From Castor canadensis (Eukaryota; Chordata; Mammalia; Rodentia; Castoridae), in contig NC_133390.1 in NCBI RefSeq assembly GCF_047511655.1, positions 158,531,583-158,595,582 on the forward strand: a stretch of 64,000 nucleotides of DNA. Reading direction: 5' to 3'. Made by a program: the position numbers and the translations under genes. Under the pieces are notes generated by a model. That model was not told the DNA's origin. It did not search any database and was given only the letters and a program-made list of their open reading frames with translations. Shown one piece after another: positions 19,489 through 31,586 of the stretch (positions are counted from its first letter, which is position 1; every line of letters begins with the position of its first letter).

Positions 19489-22400
19489 TCATTTATTCAT
19501 GTATTTACTGGCTGTTTGTACTTTTGAGAACTGTCGGCTCACTTCATTTGCCCATTTACCAACTGGATTGTTTGTTCTTTTGGTATTTAATTTTTAGAGT
19601 TCTTTGCATATCCTAGACATTAGTCCTTTATCCAATGAATAATTGGCAAAGATTTTCTCCCATTTGGAGGTTATCTTTTGATTCTGGTAATTGTTTGCTT
19701 TGCTGTGCAGAAGCTTTTTAATCCAATGCAATCCCATTTGTCAATGCTTGCTCTTATTTCCTGAGCAATTGGAGTCCTATTCAGAAAAGCTTTATCTGTG
19801 CCTGTGTCTTCAAGAGTTTTTCCCTAGTAGTTCCAAAGTTTTGAGGTCTTACATTTAGATCTTTGATCCATTTTGAATGAATTTTTGTACAGGATGAGAG
19901 GTAGGGGTCTAATTTCAGTCTTCTACTTGTAGATACCGTTTTCCCAATACTGTGGTTGATATGCAAAGCCAAGGAGGTTCAAAGGAATTCACCAGAGTGA
20001 GAAAAGAGAACATAAAGATATGTTCTGAAAGCATCACCTGGGACACTTCACCTCTGGACCCTTTTCCAGGAGCAGTGCCATGAGAGTCAGGAGGGGTCAC
20101 AGAAGCTATTTCAACTAAGATGCAGTTCAGCTGCAGAAAACCCAGAATCACAGAGGCTTAAATATGATAAAAGTTGATCTGGTCAACTCAGGACCCTTTC
20201 AGCTTTCAGTTCCACCACCCATAGGGATAACCCTTGTCCTTATTCAAGATAGCTGCTAGAGCCCCAGATTTCACACTCCAATTCCAGTCTGCTGATGGAG
20301 GCAGAGAAGAATCTTCAAGGTTTCCCAGAAGTGCCATACAGCACTTTCCACTGGTGTTTTATTGACCAAGTTTAATCACCTTGTTACTCCTAACTTTGTG
20401 GAAGTTGGGAGATCAACTCTTCTAGCTGGTGTATGATTCCCTGAAGAACGTTCAGGGTTCTCTTTAAGAGGGCACAGAACAGTAGTTGCTGGAACACCAG
20501 TCAGCAGTCTCTGCTGTAGAAGCCAAAAGGAGAAGGAATTTTGAGGAGGAAGTGGTCCTTGGATCCTTTGGAAGTAAGTAAAATGAGGACAGAGCATGAT
20601 CACTGACTTGGCAATTGGGGTGTCTGCCAACCTTGTCGAGGGCCATGGTTGGGATGGGCACTCAGCTGGAGGGCTCGAGTCCACAGGAGGCAAAGTGACA
20701 ACTTCAGACAATGCCTGTGGACAGGGTGCAAGGTACCAGGTCCAGCTTGTTCACTGATAGGTGACACTAAGACCCTCTAAAAGAAGCAGAGCCCAGAGGA
20801 GCAGCACCAGGGGCCCTAGTAGAAGAGCTGGAGTTGGGGACAGGGACAGCAATCCTCTGAGTATGAGATGGGCAGTTGCAGGTCTCCCAGCAGGAACAGT
20901 GGAAGGTGCCTTAGAGTCAGGGAGGGGACAGGAGAAGGGCTGGAGCTCAGTCTGCAGGCCCAGCCCAATGCTTATGTTAGCAAAACCAGCAAGGCTCCAG
21001 GGAGGAGACCTCTACCTGGCTTCTGGAATCTGAGTTTGTGATATTGTCACAAAAAAAGAATTTAGGACACATTGATATAGAGACAAAGGCAGTTTGTTAG
21101 TGAAACAAAGCAAACAAAGGATAGTGCACAAGACAGACATGGGTGCAAGCACATCTGATAACAGGTGCAACGAGTGCTCTGACATCAAGGGTATTGATGG
21201 TGAAAAAATGGGTTGGGGGTTTGGCTTGAATTTGCCTTAGGATGCTCCCCTTTGTTCTCAAGTCCTGGTTCATTTAATAATTATCAGTTGTGCCCAGGAT
21301 ATCAAGGCTGGTCCATTAAGTTGGGGTCATTGTGACATAGCTGTCTGAGCATCTATGCCTTTAAACAAAGGATTGGTTCTGCCAGATGCTCCCTTCAAGA
21401 CAGCTGTGCTCCCTTAAGATAATTTTTTTTCCTTCTTTCCAAACACTTTTGTGATAGAGTCCTTTTCTCAAATGTTTTGGTCCCAAGAAAAGCTTTCTTT
21501 AAGAGATCCTTGGCTCAGTTCCCAGAGCGTATTAATTATTTGGACAAGCAGGCAAGGTCAGAGGGAGAGAGCTGTCTTTTTTTTTTTTTTTAACTGTATG
21601 TTGCAATTTAGTGAGGGAGTGTGGGATTTAAAGCAAAGAAAGCAGCATCCATGTGCTTTTAATCAAGCTATTCATTCAGAATGTTTATCTGAATTCCTGG
21701 CTACTGTTTCCATGTCTAATTTTCCCTGATCTATCCTGTCTCAGTTGCACAGAGCAGGTACATGTCATATCTTTTCCAGCCAGTGTAGCTGTGGTACAAG
21801 CTCACAGCTGAACATCACCAGGCCTGGCATTTTGCCAAGTGAATTCAGCAGAAAGGTAAGGGCTTTGGGGAGAAAGTCTCATGGTAGGCCATGGAACCTG
21901 GGCTGGGCAAGGAAGCAAGCAGAGAGAGGCAGAGAAGTAGATGGTGTGGGAGTCTCTCTGTGGTTGCTGGCTGGGGAGGACAGTCAGTGTGCCCAGGTTT
22001 CCCTGGCAGGTGTGGTCTAAGGTGGCACAGAGGGGGTCCTGGAGGAGGGACAGTGGAGAGGAGTGGGTTCAGATGGGCTTAAGGGCCACATAGGATACAG
22101 AAAGGACTGAGAGAGAGGCTGGGGCAGGCTGGGCAATGGTGGGCAGCGGGCAGGTGGGATGAACTGGAGGCACAAGTCTGGGGAACAACAGTGACATTCT
22201 TTGGATGTGTTGACTTCAAGGAGCCCCAGTCTCTGAGGCAGCCCTGTCTAAGGAGCAAGGCCTAGACCTGAGGTACGGAGAGAAAGGCTGGACAGATGGT
22301 GGGTGGGAGTCGAGGGCATGCCCAATCCTGGGAGTGGCCAGGGACAGTTGAGGAGAGTGGAAGCTGGGGAGATCCACTGCCAGCTGGGAGGGCCAGCACT

Positions 22401-22839
22401 GGGGAGGGCAGGGGGATACAGGAAGACAGCGGGTGGCTGGAGGGAAGTGGGATTAGAACTAGACAGGCCTGAGTGCTCCCTGGGGCAGAGGGAGGAGAGA
22501 AACCAGAGTGAGGCCCAGAAGGGAAGGCCAGGTCTTAAGCCTTGGATGGGCATTGGGGTTGATGAGTGTGACTTCTCCAGTGAGGCCAGAAGGTCTCTGA
22601 GGTGTGAGGGTGGGACAATCTGAGCTTGAGGCTTAGGGAGCGCTGGTGGGCCTCAGTCCCTCCAGTCTTTGGAAAACCCCACATGGAGTCTGTAAACAGG
22701 AACTTAGTCAGAAATAATGACCCTGACTCAGACTTCATTCTCTGAGTCCTCCCACTTTACAAGGAGCTCTTCACCTTAAACCAGGCCCCATAGTGCAGCT
22801 GACTCCAGTTTCTGCCAAGATTCCACACCTTCCTGGGTG

Positions 22840-22990
22840 GCTCACTTGCCCTCCACTTCACAGGGAGGTTCAGATGCTGTCTCCATTTTGCAGATGAAGG
22901 AACTGAGGCTCCAGGGATGAGGACATTGCTCAGTTAGTTCTTCAGTAAGTGGTAAAGCTACTTTGGACTCAGGTATGTCTCTCCTCTGTC
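22840..22990 (+). repeat. MIR-like fragment
   Basis: ttttgcagatgaaggaactg, then gctcagttagttcttcagta. Confidence 0.5.
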
Positions 22991-23009
22991 TGCAAAAGGA
23001 GCAAACAGA

Positions 23010-23203
23010 GCCAGGTGCCGGTGGCTCACACCTGTAATCCTAGCTACTCAGGAGGCAGAGATCAGGAGGATCGTGGTTTGAAGCCAGCCTGAACAACTAG
23101 TTCATGAGATCCTATCTGGAAAAAACTATCACAAAAAAGGGCTGGTGGAGTGGTTCAAGGTGTAGGCCCTGAGTTCAAACCCCAGTACCACCAACAACCC
23201 ACC
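23010..23203 (+). repeat. B1-ID dimeric SINE
   Basis: One of the least diverged dimers: gccaggtgccggtggctcac start, cccagtaccacc end. Confidence 0.85.
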
Positions 23204-23229
23204 CCCAACCATCAACAATAAAAAAAACC

Positions 23230-23307
23230 CGGTGGAGACTGGAGAGGTAGAGCACCTGCTTAGCATGGGCAAGGCCCAGCACTACAAAAATAAGAATAAA
23301 TAATAAC
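23230..23307 (+). repeat. ID-like SINE (degenerate)
   Basis: ggagaggtagagcacctgct, with the B-box region shortened to aaggcccagcactac. Confidence 0.5.
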
Positions 23308-23344
23308 CCTGCCATTAGGGGCTTGCATTTTAGTTAGGAGAAGG

Positions 23345-23885
23345 AAAATAATTTTTAAAATAAATTTAAAACCACAGTATCACTACACACACCAGGGTAG
23401 TCATACAACAAATGACAACACTAAATCCTGACAAGCGTGCAGAGCAACTGCCTATATTGCTGATAGGCATCTAAAATGGAAGAACATTTTGGGGAAGGAG
23501 GGGGCGGGGAGTAGGCAGGAGAAATGACCCAAACATTGTATGCACATATGAATTAACAACAAAAAAAAGAACATTCTGGAAAAAGGGTTGATAAATTATT
23601 ATATTATAAAATATTAAATTATTATTATAATTATAAATAATTATAAATAATATGCCCCTGAACCTAGCAATTCCACTCCTCAGTATCTGAAACAAAAGAA
23701 CATAGCCATACAGGACCTTTACAGGAATGTTCATGGCAGTCTAGTTACCCACCAATGGAGAAATGAATAAACTGGTGCATTTCTACAAAGAAGCCTAGTT
23801 GGCACTATAAAGAAATGGTCTATGGATATCTGCCACCTCAGAAGTAGATGAACCTCAAAAAACTTTGAGTTAAGAAGCCAGACAC
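23345..23885 (+). mobile_element. Old L1 ORF2 fossil
   Basis: Diverged ORF2 3' region on the + strand (cagtatcactacacacacca; cctagcaattccactcctca; tctagttacccaccaatgga). It is interrupted by a younger L1 3' end at 23489-23566 and an AT-rich tract at about 23595-23650. Confidence 0.65.
23480..23575 (+). mobile_element. Short L1 3' end inserted in an older L1, 9-bp TSD
   Basis: TSD aagaacatt lies at 23480-23488 and 23567-23575. The ~78-bp insert is the L1 3' terminus (gcaggagaaatgacccaaac, ttgtatgcacatatgaatta) plus A tail. Removing it restores continuous old-L1 sequence. Confidence 0.7.
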
Positions 23886-23888
23886 ATG

Positions 23889-24052
23889 GCCGGGTGCCTG
23901 TAGCTCATGTCTGTAATCCCAGCTACTCAGGAGGCAGAGATCAGGAAGATAGAAGTTTGAAGCCAGGCTGGGCAAATAGTTCATGGGACCCTATCTCGAA
24001 AAAACCCTTCACAAAAAAGGGCTGGTAGAGTGGTTCAAGGTGCAGGCCCCAA
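23889..24052 (+). repeat. B1-ID SINE, 3' end missing
   Basis: ccgggtgcctgtagctcatg start. The ID half stops at gtgcaggccccaag with no tail. Confidence 0.75.
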
Positions 24053-24202
24053 GTTTCCATCATATGAAATTCTGGGCCAGGCAGGCTGTGGTGAAAGTCA
24101 GCCTCGTGGTCACCTCTCCAGGTGAAGGTGGAGATGGCCGGGGGTCTTCTTCTTGTCCTGAGGAAATAGGAGGAAGCAGACACAGTCATTACTGTCTTTC
24201 TC

Positions 24203-24316
24203 TCCTTTTCTGAGATGGATCATACTGTGTTGCCCAGACTGGCCTCAAACTCCATGCTCAAGTGATCCTTGTAGCTCAGCTTCCTGAGTGCTGGAACTAT
24301 GGGTTACACAGATGTG
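24203..24316 (-). repeat. B1 monomer (old)
   Basis: tactgtgttgcccagactgg, cagcttcctgagtgctgg. Confidence 0.6.
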
Positions 24317-24498
24317 TGTTCGTCAAAGTCACCAAACCCACACTTAACATCTGTGCATTTCATTGTAAATTTTCCCCCAAGGTTAAAAAGAACGAAAAAT
24401 ATTGATATGCAAGTGAAAAGTCAAGAGACAAAGTAAACTGATATCTACAACTTACTCGGAAATGCAGCAAAAAAGATGCACAGATGTGATAAATGGGG

Positions 24499-24722
24499 AA
24501 TTTTTTTTCCTTTTTGACAGTACTGGGGTTTGAACTTGGCCTAACACTTGCTAGGCAGGTGGTCTACAGCTTGAGCCACTCCTCCAGCTGTGTTTTGTGT
24601 TGGGTATTTTTGACATAGGGTCTCTCAAACTATTTTCCCAGGCTGGCTTCAAACCACGATCCTCCTGATCTCTGCCTCACAAGTAGCTAGGATTACAGAC
24701 ATGAGCCACTGTGGATGTCTGG
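24499..24722 (-). repeat. B1-ID dimeric SINE
   Basis: Reverse copy with long ID (ttgctaggcaggtggtctac). Confidence 0.8.
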
Positions 24723-24736
24723 TAGAAAAAAAAAGG

Positions 24737-24917
24737 TTTTTTTTTTGCGACAGGCTTTCACTATGCAGCCCAGGCTGGCCTAGTACTCTCAAGTCTCCTG
24801 AGTTCTGGGATTACAGATGTGCCCCGCCATGCCTTTTTTTTGTGTATGATGCTGGGGACTGAACCCAAGTCTTCATGAAGCTAGGTAAAGCCCTCTACCC
24901 GAGCCACACTACTGAGT
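24737..24917 (-). repeat. B1 monomer then ID-like SINE
   Basis: B1 at 24737-24832 (ctttcactatgcagcccagg) directly followed by ID at 24833-24917 (gctggggactgaacccaagt). In the reverse sense ID precedes B1, so these are two insertions, not a dimer. Confidence 0.6.
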
Positions 24918-25034
24918 CTACAGTCACACTGTAGACTACAGCTGGTGGGTACATGGATGTACACCACACTTGTGCATTTGAGTGCTGTGTATGATTGAAC
25001 GATGTCAAAATAAAATGCTTTTAACATTATATAT

Positions 25035-25115
25035 GGGTTGAGGATGCAGCTCATGGTAGAGCACTTGGCTAGCATTCGTAAGGCCCTGGGTTCCATCCCC
25101 AGCACTGCAAAAAAA
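25035..25115 (+). repeat. ID-like SINE
   Basis: Closer to the classical rodent ID core: tggtagagcacttggctagc, then ccctgggttccatccccagc. Confidence 0.75.
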
Positions 25116-25199
25116 TTTTTTTAAATATGTATTAGGTGATAATGGCTCTGGCAAAAATTAAAGAGTAGAGAGTGGCAAGGGGGTTGGGGGGCTGCAATA

Positions 25200-25960
25200 T
25201 TAAATAAGACCATTCAGGAAGTCTCCCCAAGAGGAAAGCTGAACCAAGACATGGAGGTGAGGATGTGAGCCACACAGAGATCTTGGGGAAGAAAATTCCA
25301 GGCTGAAGCCAAGAAGGGAGGGGGTGAGAAGATGAGGCCAGAGAGTAGCTGGGGCCTCAGGGGCCACTGTCAGCCTTTGCAGGGACAGTGTGATCCCACA
25401 TCTGCATACACAGGGTCACTCCTGTCACTGCAGTGAGGCCAGACTGAGGGACCAGGCCAAAGCAGGGAGACCAACAATGAGAAGATGGTAACAGTCAGAC
25501 ATGGTGGTGCTCTGGCCCAGGTGGCAGTGATGAAGGTGGCAAAGTGTGGTCAGGTTGCAGAGATACCTTAAAGGTGGAACAGGATTTTAAGATGGATTGG
25601 ATATGGATTGAATGGTAAAGGAAAGAAGGGGTCAAGGATGACTCCAAGGTTTGGGGCCTCAAAAACAGTGACAGGAAAGAGTACAGTTGGAGTTACATTT
25701 TGGGGAAAGACCATGGATTTGCTCTGGGAAGGTCAAGTTTAAGGTGTCTGTTAGACATTTAAATAGAGACATCCCTCCCAGTGAGCAGGGAACCAGAGGA
25801 CTGGAGGGAGTCCACCTGCTGGTAACAGTAAGGGGAAGACCAAGGGCAGCCCTGAGGTCTGAAGAACTGGCCCTCTTTCCCCACTCCAGTCTGGGTCCAG
25901 GGCTGAGTCTTACTAGAGACAGGTGTAACCATTTCCCCAAGGCCATGGCTGACCCAGTTC
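25200..25960 (+). repeat. Ancient interspersed repeat, family not assigned
   Basis: Contains a widely dispersed mammalian motif (gtcaaggatgactccaaggt; aggtgtctgttagacattta). I recognise the pattern but cannot name its family with confidence. Confidence 0.45.
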
Positions 25961-26069
25961 TTTCTGCTGCCCTTAATGGCTGATCACAGTCTCCTGTGAC
26001 ATTGAGAGGCTTGTCCACTTTGACATACACAGCTTTGGATCTAGAGCAAACCAAGGCCCTCTGCTTTGG

Positions 26070-26262
26070 CAAATAAAGTTTTATTGAGATGTGGCTGTGC
26101 TATTCAGGCTAAGGCTGCCTTTGCTATGTCTCAGTGCAGCCAAATACTTGCCAGAGAGCCTGTGACTGCCACACCTAAAATCTTTACAGCTTGGTCCTTC
26201 AAAGGAAATCTGCTGACAGCTGTTCTCCATATCATTATAGCAGAGGTTGTTCTGTTACAGTA
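26070..26262 (+). repeat. Ancient interspersed repeat, family not assigned
   Basis: aaataaagttttattgagat, then aaaatctttacagcttggtc, resembles a common ancient mammalian element. Confidence 0.45.
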
Positions 26263-26335
26263 ACAGCAAGATATTTAAATGAGTCCCATTTACATGATAT
26301 ATAGATTTGAGTCCCTATGTTTTGCTATTCTGAAA

Positions 26336-26512
26336 AAAAATTTTTTTTTTTGCAGTACTGGGGTTTGAACTCAAGACCTCACTTTGTAGGCAGGTGCTCT
26401 ACCACTTGAGCCACTCCACCAGCTGTTTTGTGATGAGAGTTTTCAAGATAGGGTCTCTCAAACTATTTGCCCAGGCTACTCCTAAGTAGCTAGGATTACA
26501 AGTGCCCGACTA
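26336..26512 (-). repeat. B1-ID dimeric SINE, B1 half shortened
   Basis: tgcagtactggggtttgaac. The B1 centre is deleted after gcccaggct. Confidence 0.75.
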
Positions 26513-26574
26513 CAATAAACGCTCTTAACCATGTTTCCCTGGGCTCCTATGTGCTCCCTTGTTTGTAAGACTTA

Positions 26575-26765
26575 AGCGTTTTCGGTGTGGGTTTTGCACA
26601 ATTGCTCCCCAGTGTGGCTGAAATCATTTACGCTCCCAGTAGCAGTGCAGAGTTCCCATTCTTCCATATTCTTACAAATTTGGTATCTGGTATCAACAGG
26701 CTTTCTTAGTTGCCAGTCTTTTGTGGGTTCCCTTGAATGTGTGTGGCTGTGATGATAGCTGATGC
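26575..26765 (-). mobile_element. Old L1 ORF2 scrap
   Basis: gcacaattgctccccagtgt and ccagtagcagtgcagagttc match the L1 ORF2 end in reverse. Confidence 0.5.
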
Positions 26766-26996
26766 TCTGAACCTCTGTACAGTACTGACTTTTATCCAAT
26801 GACCCTTTGTTCCTGGCTTTAAAGGGAGTCACACTGTTTGACCATATACTGTGGTATTTTACTGTAATACCTGCTATAGGTTGAAGATTTTAAAAATTTT
26901 GGTAGAACTCACCTAGAGAGCCATTAAGATAAGTTGGTTGAGGTATAGCTTTAAAATTTTTTTTCTTTTAACTCACTGAATAGGTATAGGGCTACT

Positions 26997-27192
26997 TTTT
27001 TTTTTTTTAAGGTATTGGGGTTTAACTCTAGGCCTACACCTTCAGCCACTCCAACAGCCCTTTTTTTGTGATGAGTTTTTGTGAGATAGGGTCTCATAAA
27101 TTATTTGCCCAGGCTGGCCTCGAACTGCAGTCCTCCTGATCGCTGCCTTCTGAGTAGCAAGAATTACAGGTGTGAGCCATCAGCACCTGGCT
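26997..27192 (-). repeat. B1-ID dimeric SINE
   Basis: ggtattggggtttaactcta start, ends gtgagccatcagcacctggc. Confidence 0.8.
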
Positions 27193-27271
27193 GAAAGAGG
27201 ACTTGACCAGCATGGACTTGACAATTTTTCCTCTTATTCTGTCATTTTTCTGTACATTATTTTCAATGTTT

Positions 27272-27489
27272 ACTTATTTTTGAGACAAGGTCTAACTATG
27301 TAGTCCAGGTATCAAACTCTTGATCCATCTGCTTCAGCCTCCCAAGTGCTAGGGTTACAGATGTGTGCTACCACACCTGACTCACCTTTTTTTTTTCCAG
27401 GGGGCAGGGGAGGCAGTACTGGGGTTTGAACTCAGGATTTCACACTTGTTAGGCAGGCACTCTACCACTTGAGCCATGCCTCCAGCCCC
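27272..27489 (-). repeat. B1 monomer then ID-like SINE
   Basis: B1 at 27272-27384 (gagacaaggtctaactatgt) followed by ID at 27388-27489 (ggcagtactggggtttgaac). Confidence 0.7.
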
Positions 27490-27812
27490 TTGGTCTCTTG
27501 TTTTTTAATTCAGAACATACATCTTCAGAATTGTTCTCTCTGCCTAGAGAATTAGCCATCATTTTGGAGCAACTCTCTTAGTCCCTAATAATGAGCGTTA
27601 CCTTCAAACCTATTTTCTTCTATAAGTTCCTTCTTCTGGTTAGTTTCTCTATATACTTTTTTCTATCTTTTTACTTTTGTTGCCCTTAGGTTTTAAATAT
27701 CCTCTTGTACACACTGCATTTTTCTTGGCCAATCTGATCATCTCTGTTTTATTAGGTGAATGAATGGAAAACACATTTTACCAACCTTTTAACTTCATTT
27801 TCCTTTGTTTCT

Positions 27813-27896
27813 GCCTTTTTTTTGCAGGGGTGGGCAGTACTGGAGAGGTTGATCTCAAGGGCATGAGCTTGCTAGGAAGGTGCTCAACTGCCCCCG
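27813..27896 (-). repeat. ID-like SINE (degenerate)
   Basis: ggcagtactggagaggttga, then gaaggtgctcaactgccccc. Confidence 0.6.
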
Positions 27897-28046
27897 CCTT
27901 CTATTTTTCATACCTTTGGCTCCTTTTTTCTGTGTTGACAGTTGCATATTATGCATTTTAATTTTTTAGTGATCACTTAATATATTGACAATGATCAGTA
28001 TATTTTTATCCTCTTCTCAGGCGAATCAAGCTAACACACTAAATTG

Positions 28047-28479
28047 CCTTTTTTTTTTTTCTTCAGTGCTGGGGTTTGAACTCAGGGCCTACACTCAGGC
28101 CACTCCACCAACCAGCCTTATTTTTGTGATGGGTTTTTTTCCAGATAGGGTTTCTCAAACTGTTTGCCCAGGCTGGCTTCATACTTTTTTTCTTCAATTT
28201 TTACTTTTGGCAGTACTGGGGCTTGAACTCACAGCCTCACACTTGCTAGGCAGATGCTTCTACCACTTGAGTCACTCCACCAGCCTGTAATTTCAACCTT
28301 TTTTTTTTTTTCATTTTTCTTTTATTATTCATATGTGCATACAAGGCTTGGTTCATTTCTCCCCCAATTTCACACTTTTTAAAAAAAAAATTTTACTTTC
28401 AGGCTGGCTTCAAGCTGCGATCCTCCCAAGCTCTGCCTCTTGAGTAGCTAGGATTACAGGTATGAGCCACAAGTAGCCA
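28047..28479 (-). repeat. B1-ID SINE split by an ID and an L1 3' end
   Basis: Halves at 28047-28182 and 28398-28479 overlap in a repeated caggctggcttca, which may be a TSD. Between them lie a reverse ID (28184-28285) and about 60 bp of reverse L1 3' terminus (28306-28366, tattattcatatgtgcatac). Confidence 0.6.
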
Positions 28480-28481
28480 GT

Positions 28482-28688
28482 TTTTTTTTTTTTTTTTTTT
28501 GGTGGGACTGGGGTTTGAACTCGGGGCTTTCTGCTCACAAAGCAGGCACTCTACCATTTGAGCCACAGTTCATTTTTCTCTTGTTATTTTGGAGCTGGGT
28601 TTGGAGAACTATTTGTCTGAGCAGGCCTCAAATTGTAATCCTCCCAATCTCAGCCTCTAACGTAGCTGGGATTATAGATGACAGTCAC
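28482..28688 (-). repeat. B1-ID dimeric SINE
   Basis: T20 head, then gggactggggtttgaactcg. The 160-codon frame that spans it is a SINE artefact. Confidence 0.75.
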
Positions 28689-28699
28689 CCTCCACTCTT

Positions 28700-29520
28700 A
28701 CCCGTACTTGTGTCCTGTGTACCTCCTTCTATACTACTCATGTTCCTTGGTAATACTTTACATTTGCCAGCCTGTTCACCATTTTCCATCTCATTTCTTC
28801 CTTTTGGCTTACATGCCCTTGTTACTGAAGTACATCCTTCAAATTTTTTTTGTCAGCATTGGTCTTTTGTAAACTCTATCATAATTTATCATTTTTCTAT
28901 CTTTTCAAATCATGGATTAACAACTGGCTGGCAGTTTTCCTTTAGTGGTTTGAAGATAGTATTACATTTTATTCTGGCTTTTGTATTTGCTGCTTAGCAG
29001 TCTGCCTTTGGTGAAAAATATTTTTAGCTAATCATTTTTTAGTAGCTTTAAAGATCTTTTTGGAGTTCTGCAAATTCATTATAAAGTTTGACTCTATTTA
29101 TCCTGCTCTGGATTTTATGTGAGGATATCCAGGAACTGCATCTCTACATTCTGAAGTCAATAAATTTTTGTTTCAGGAATTTCACCTTGTGATTCCCTCT
29201 GCCCCTCAAGGTCACAACAGTTTCTTGAAAGCTGAACTTCAAGATTTCTCTTCAAGATGGCCCTTCTTAAAAGAACTGATGCATAATCCAGTTGTCCTAC
29301 TAGCCACAATTCTTTTATTTGGGCTTCTTTTATCTCCACTTGAATTATGGATATATTGATGACAGTTTCAAAGTTCCTCATTTGAGATCTTTAGGATCTA
29401 ATTTCTTCAAGCAATGTGTTTTTAAGATCACTTTTGGGGTAGATGTATCTGCCAGGTTCTCGACTGCTGACACCCCACTTCTGTAAACACAAGTGAGTTC
29501 GTTCATATCACATTCATTTC
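28700..29520. other. AT-rich intergenic DNA
   Basis: No gene seen. Parts (28860-29160) recall old L1 sequence but too weakly to assign. Confidence 0.4.
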
Positions 29521-29527
29521 CTTCTTT

Positions 29528-29608
29528 CTTTTGTGGCATTGAGGTTTGAACTCAGGGCCTCACACTTGCTAGGTGGGCCCTCTATCACTTAGCTATTCCG
29601 CCAGCCCA
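29528..29608 (-). repeat. ID-like SINE
   Basis: ttgaggtttgaactcagggc; the last SINE before the MAP1LC3A CpG island. Confidence 0.75.
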
Positions 29609-30255
29609 TTACATTCCTATTACATTCAAGAACAGTACAGATCCATGCCAAAAGCTGAAGGAAAATTACTGTTAATCCATGATTTTAAGAGTTAGTGAGA
29701 AAAAAAGATAATGATAAAGTTTACAAAAGATCATAGCTAAAAAAAAAAAATTAAAGGATGTACTTCAGTAACAAGGGTATGTAAGCCAGAAAGAAAAAAT
29801 GAGGTCTTTCCCATTTCGTTCGCTAACAAGTCTAAGAAACCCCAGGTGGCCGTGTGAGTCGTTTCCCTCCTCGGAACCGCTGGGCTTGAGCTCTTCCCCT
29901 GCACCCGTCACCCCGCGCGTTCTCCGTGGCCATGTCTCTCGGCAGTCTCATCCATCCTCCCGTTCCGTGATTTTCTCTTCTGCGCTGTCTAATCCGCTTT
30001 CCCCCCTCACCCTCGGGAGTGGGGTTTCTATGGCTCTGTTCTAGAACCCTTCAAAGCCATTCTAGCGCCCCACTCTTTTCTTTCTCACGCCGGGCTTGGC
30101 CCCCTTCTTTCTCTAACACTAGCTCGGGTGAACCGCGGCCGGCAACCAACCGCTCTGAGCCCGCGGTCCGCGACTCGGTGGGGGAGGCGCTGCCTGGCCC
30201 GAGCGCCCCGCCAACCGCCTCACAGACGGCTGAAGCAAGATGCTCCCGCAGGTCA

Positions 30256-30263
30256 TGACGTCA
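30256..30263. promoter_or_regulatory. CRE/ATF palindrome TGACGTCA #1
   Basis: Exact 8-bp CREB/ATF consensus in context gtcatgacgtcacggg. A half site (gtgacgcg) follows at about 30271. Confidence 0.75.
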
Positions 30264-30333
30264 CGGGACTGTGACGCGTCCCGGAGCGTGGCCCCCTCGT
30301 GTCCCGCGCGGGGAATCCAGGGTCTTTGCGCCG

Positions 30334-30341
30334 TGACGTCA
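30334..30341. promoter_or_regulatory. CRE/ATF palindrome TGACGTCA #2
   Basis: Exact consensus, 78 bp after the first, in context gccgtgacgtcaccgg. Confidence 0.75.
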
Positions 30342-30418
30342 CCGGTGCGGGCGGGCGGGTTTTGCGTCGGCCCAATGGGAGCAACGCGCCGGCCTCCCCT
30401 TTAAGGAATGTTGTGACC

Positions 30419-30426
30419 TGACGTCA
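30419..30426. promoter_or_regulatory. CRE/ATF palindrome TGACGTCA #3
   Basis: Exact consensus, 85 bp after #2 and closest to the presumed start site (context cctgacgtcacccg). Confidence 0.75.
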
Positions 30427-30585
30427 CCCGAGCGAGTTACCTCCCGCAGCCACCGCCGCCGGGCTCAGCGCGAGCCCCGAAGCCCTTGAGCGCCTGCCCC
30501 GGAGCCCCCGGAGCGCCGAACCGCAGCCACATCCCCGAGCCGCGCGCCCCGGAAACCCGGTTGCGCGCCCCGCCGGGCCCGCGCG

Positions 30586-31586
<1,001 letters not shown>

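Larger units (their letters stand above)
17755..19963 (-). mobile_element. Old L1 fossil (3' end), split by SINEs
   Basis: Reverse-strand L1. Probable 3' UTR remnants lie at 17755-17847 and 18008-18145, and ORF2 end sequence at 19061-19191 and 19489-19963 (for example tcagttgatggacacctagg and tttgccaattattcattgga on the - strand). At least six SINEs lie within it. It is far more diverged than the L1 at 13163. Confidence 0.65.
12131..30240. other. DYNLRB1-MAP1LC3A intergenic region
   Basis: About 18 kb with no supported gene. Repeats are listed separately. Non-repeat or unclassified parts are 12131-12405, 12500-13148, 13984-14530, 20150-22990, 25120-26070 and 29610-29860. Blocks at 20150-20700 (gaatcacagaggcttaaata) and 21850-22650 resemble ancient interspersed repeats of unresolved family. 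I saw no spliced, conserved-looking coding segment. Confidence 0.6.
30240..30585 (+). promoter_or_regulatory. MAP1LC3A: MAP1LC3A core promoter and 5' UTR
   Basis: Three full CRE palindromes (30256, 30334, 30419), a CCAAT box at 30372-30376 and a GC-rich gggcgggcgggt at about 30350. There is no good TATA box. Transcription probably starts near 30430-30470, giving a ~120-150 nt GC-rich 5' UTR. The start site is inferred from layout only. Confidence 0.65.

Noticed and set aside
28515-28997. 160-codon open frame on the + strand
   Set aside because: Begins inside a reversed B1-ID SINE and continues in AT-rich DNA without splice or conservation signals.
15000-29800. Alternative upstream first exon of MAP1LC3A (isoform b in human)
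   Set aside because: I could not find its remembered N-terminal peptide; it may be diverged or absent, so not annotated.
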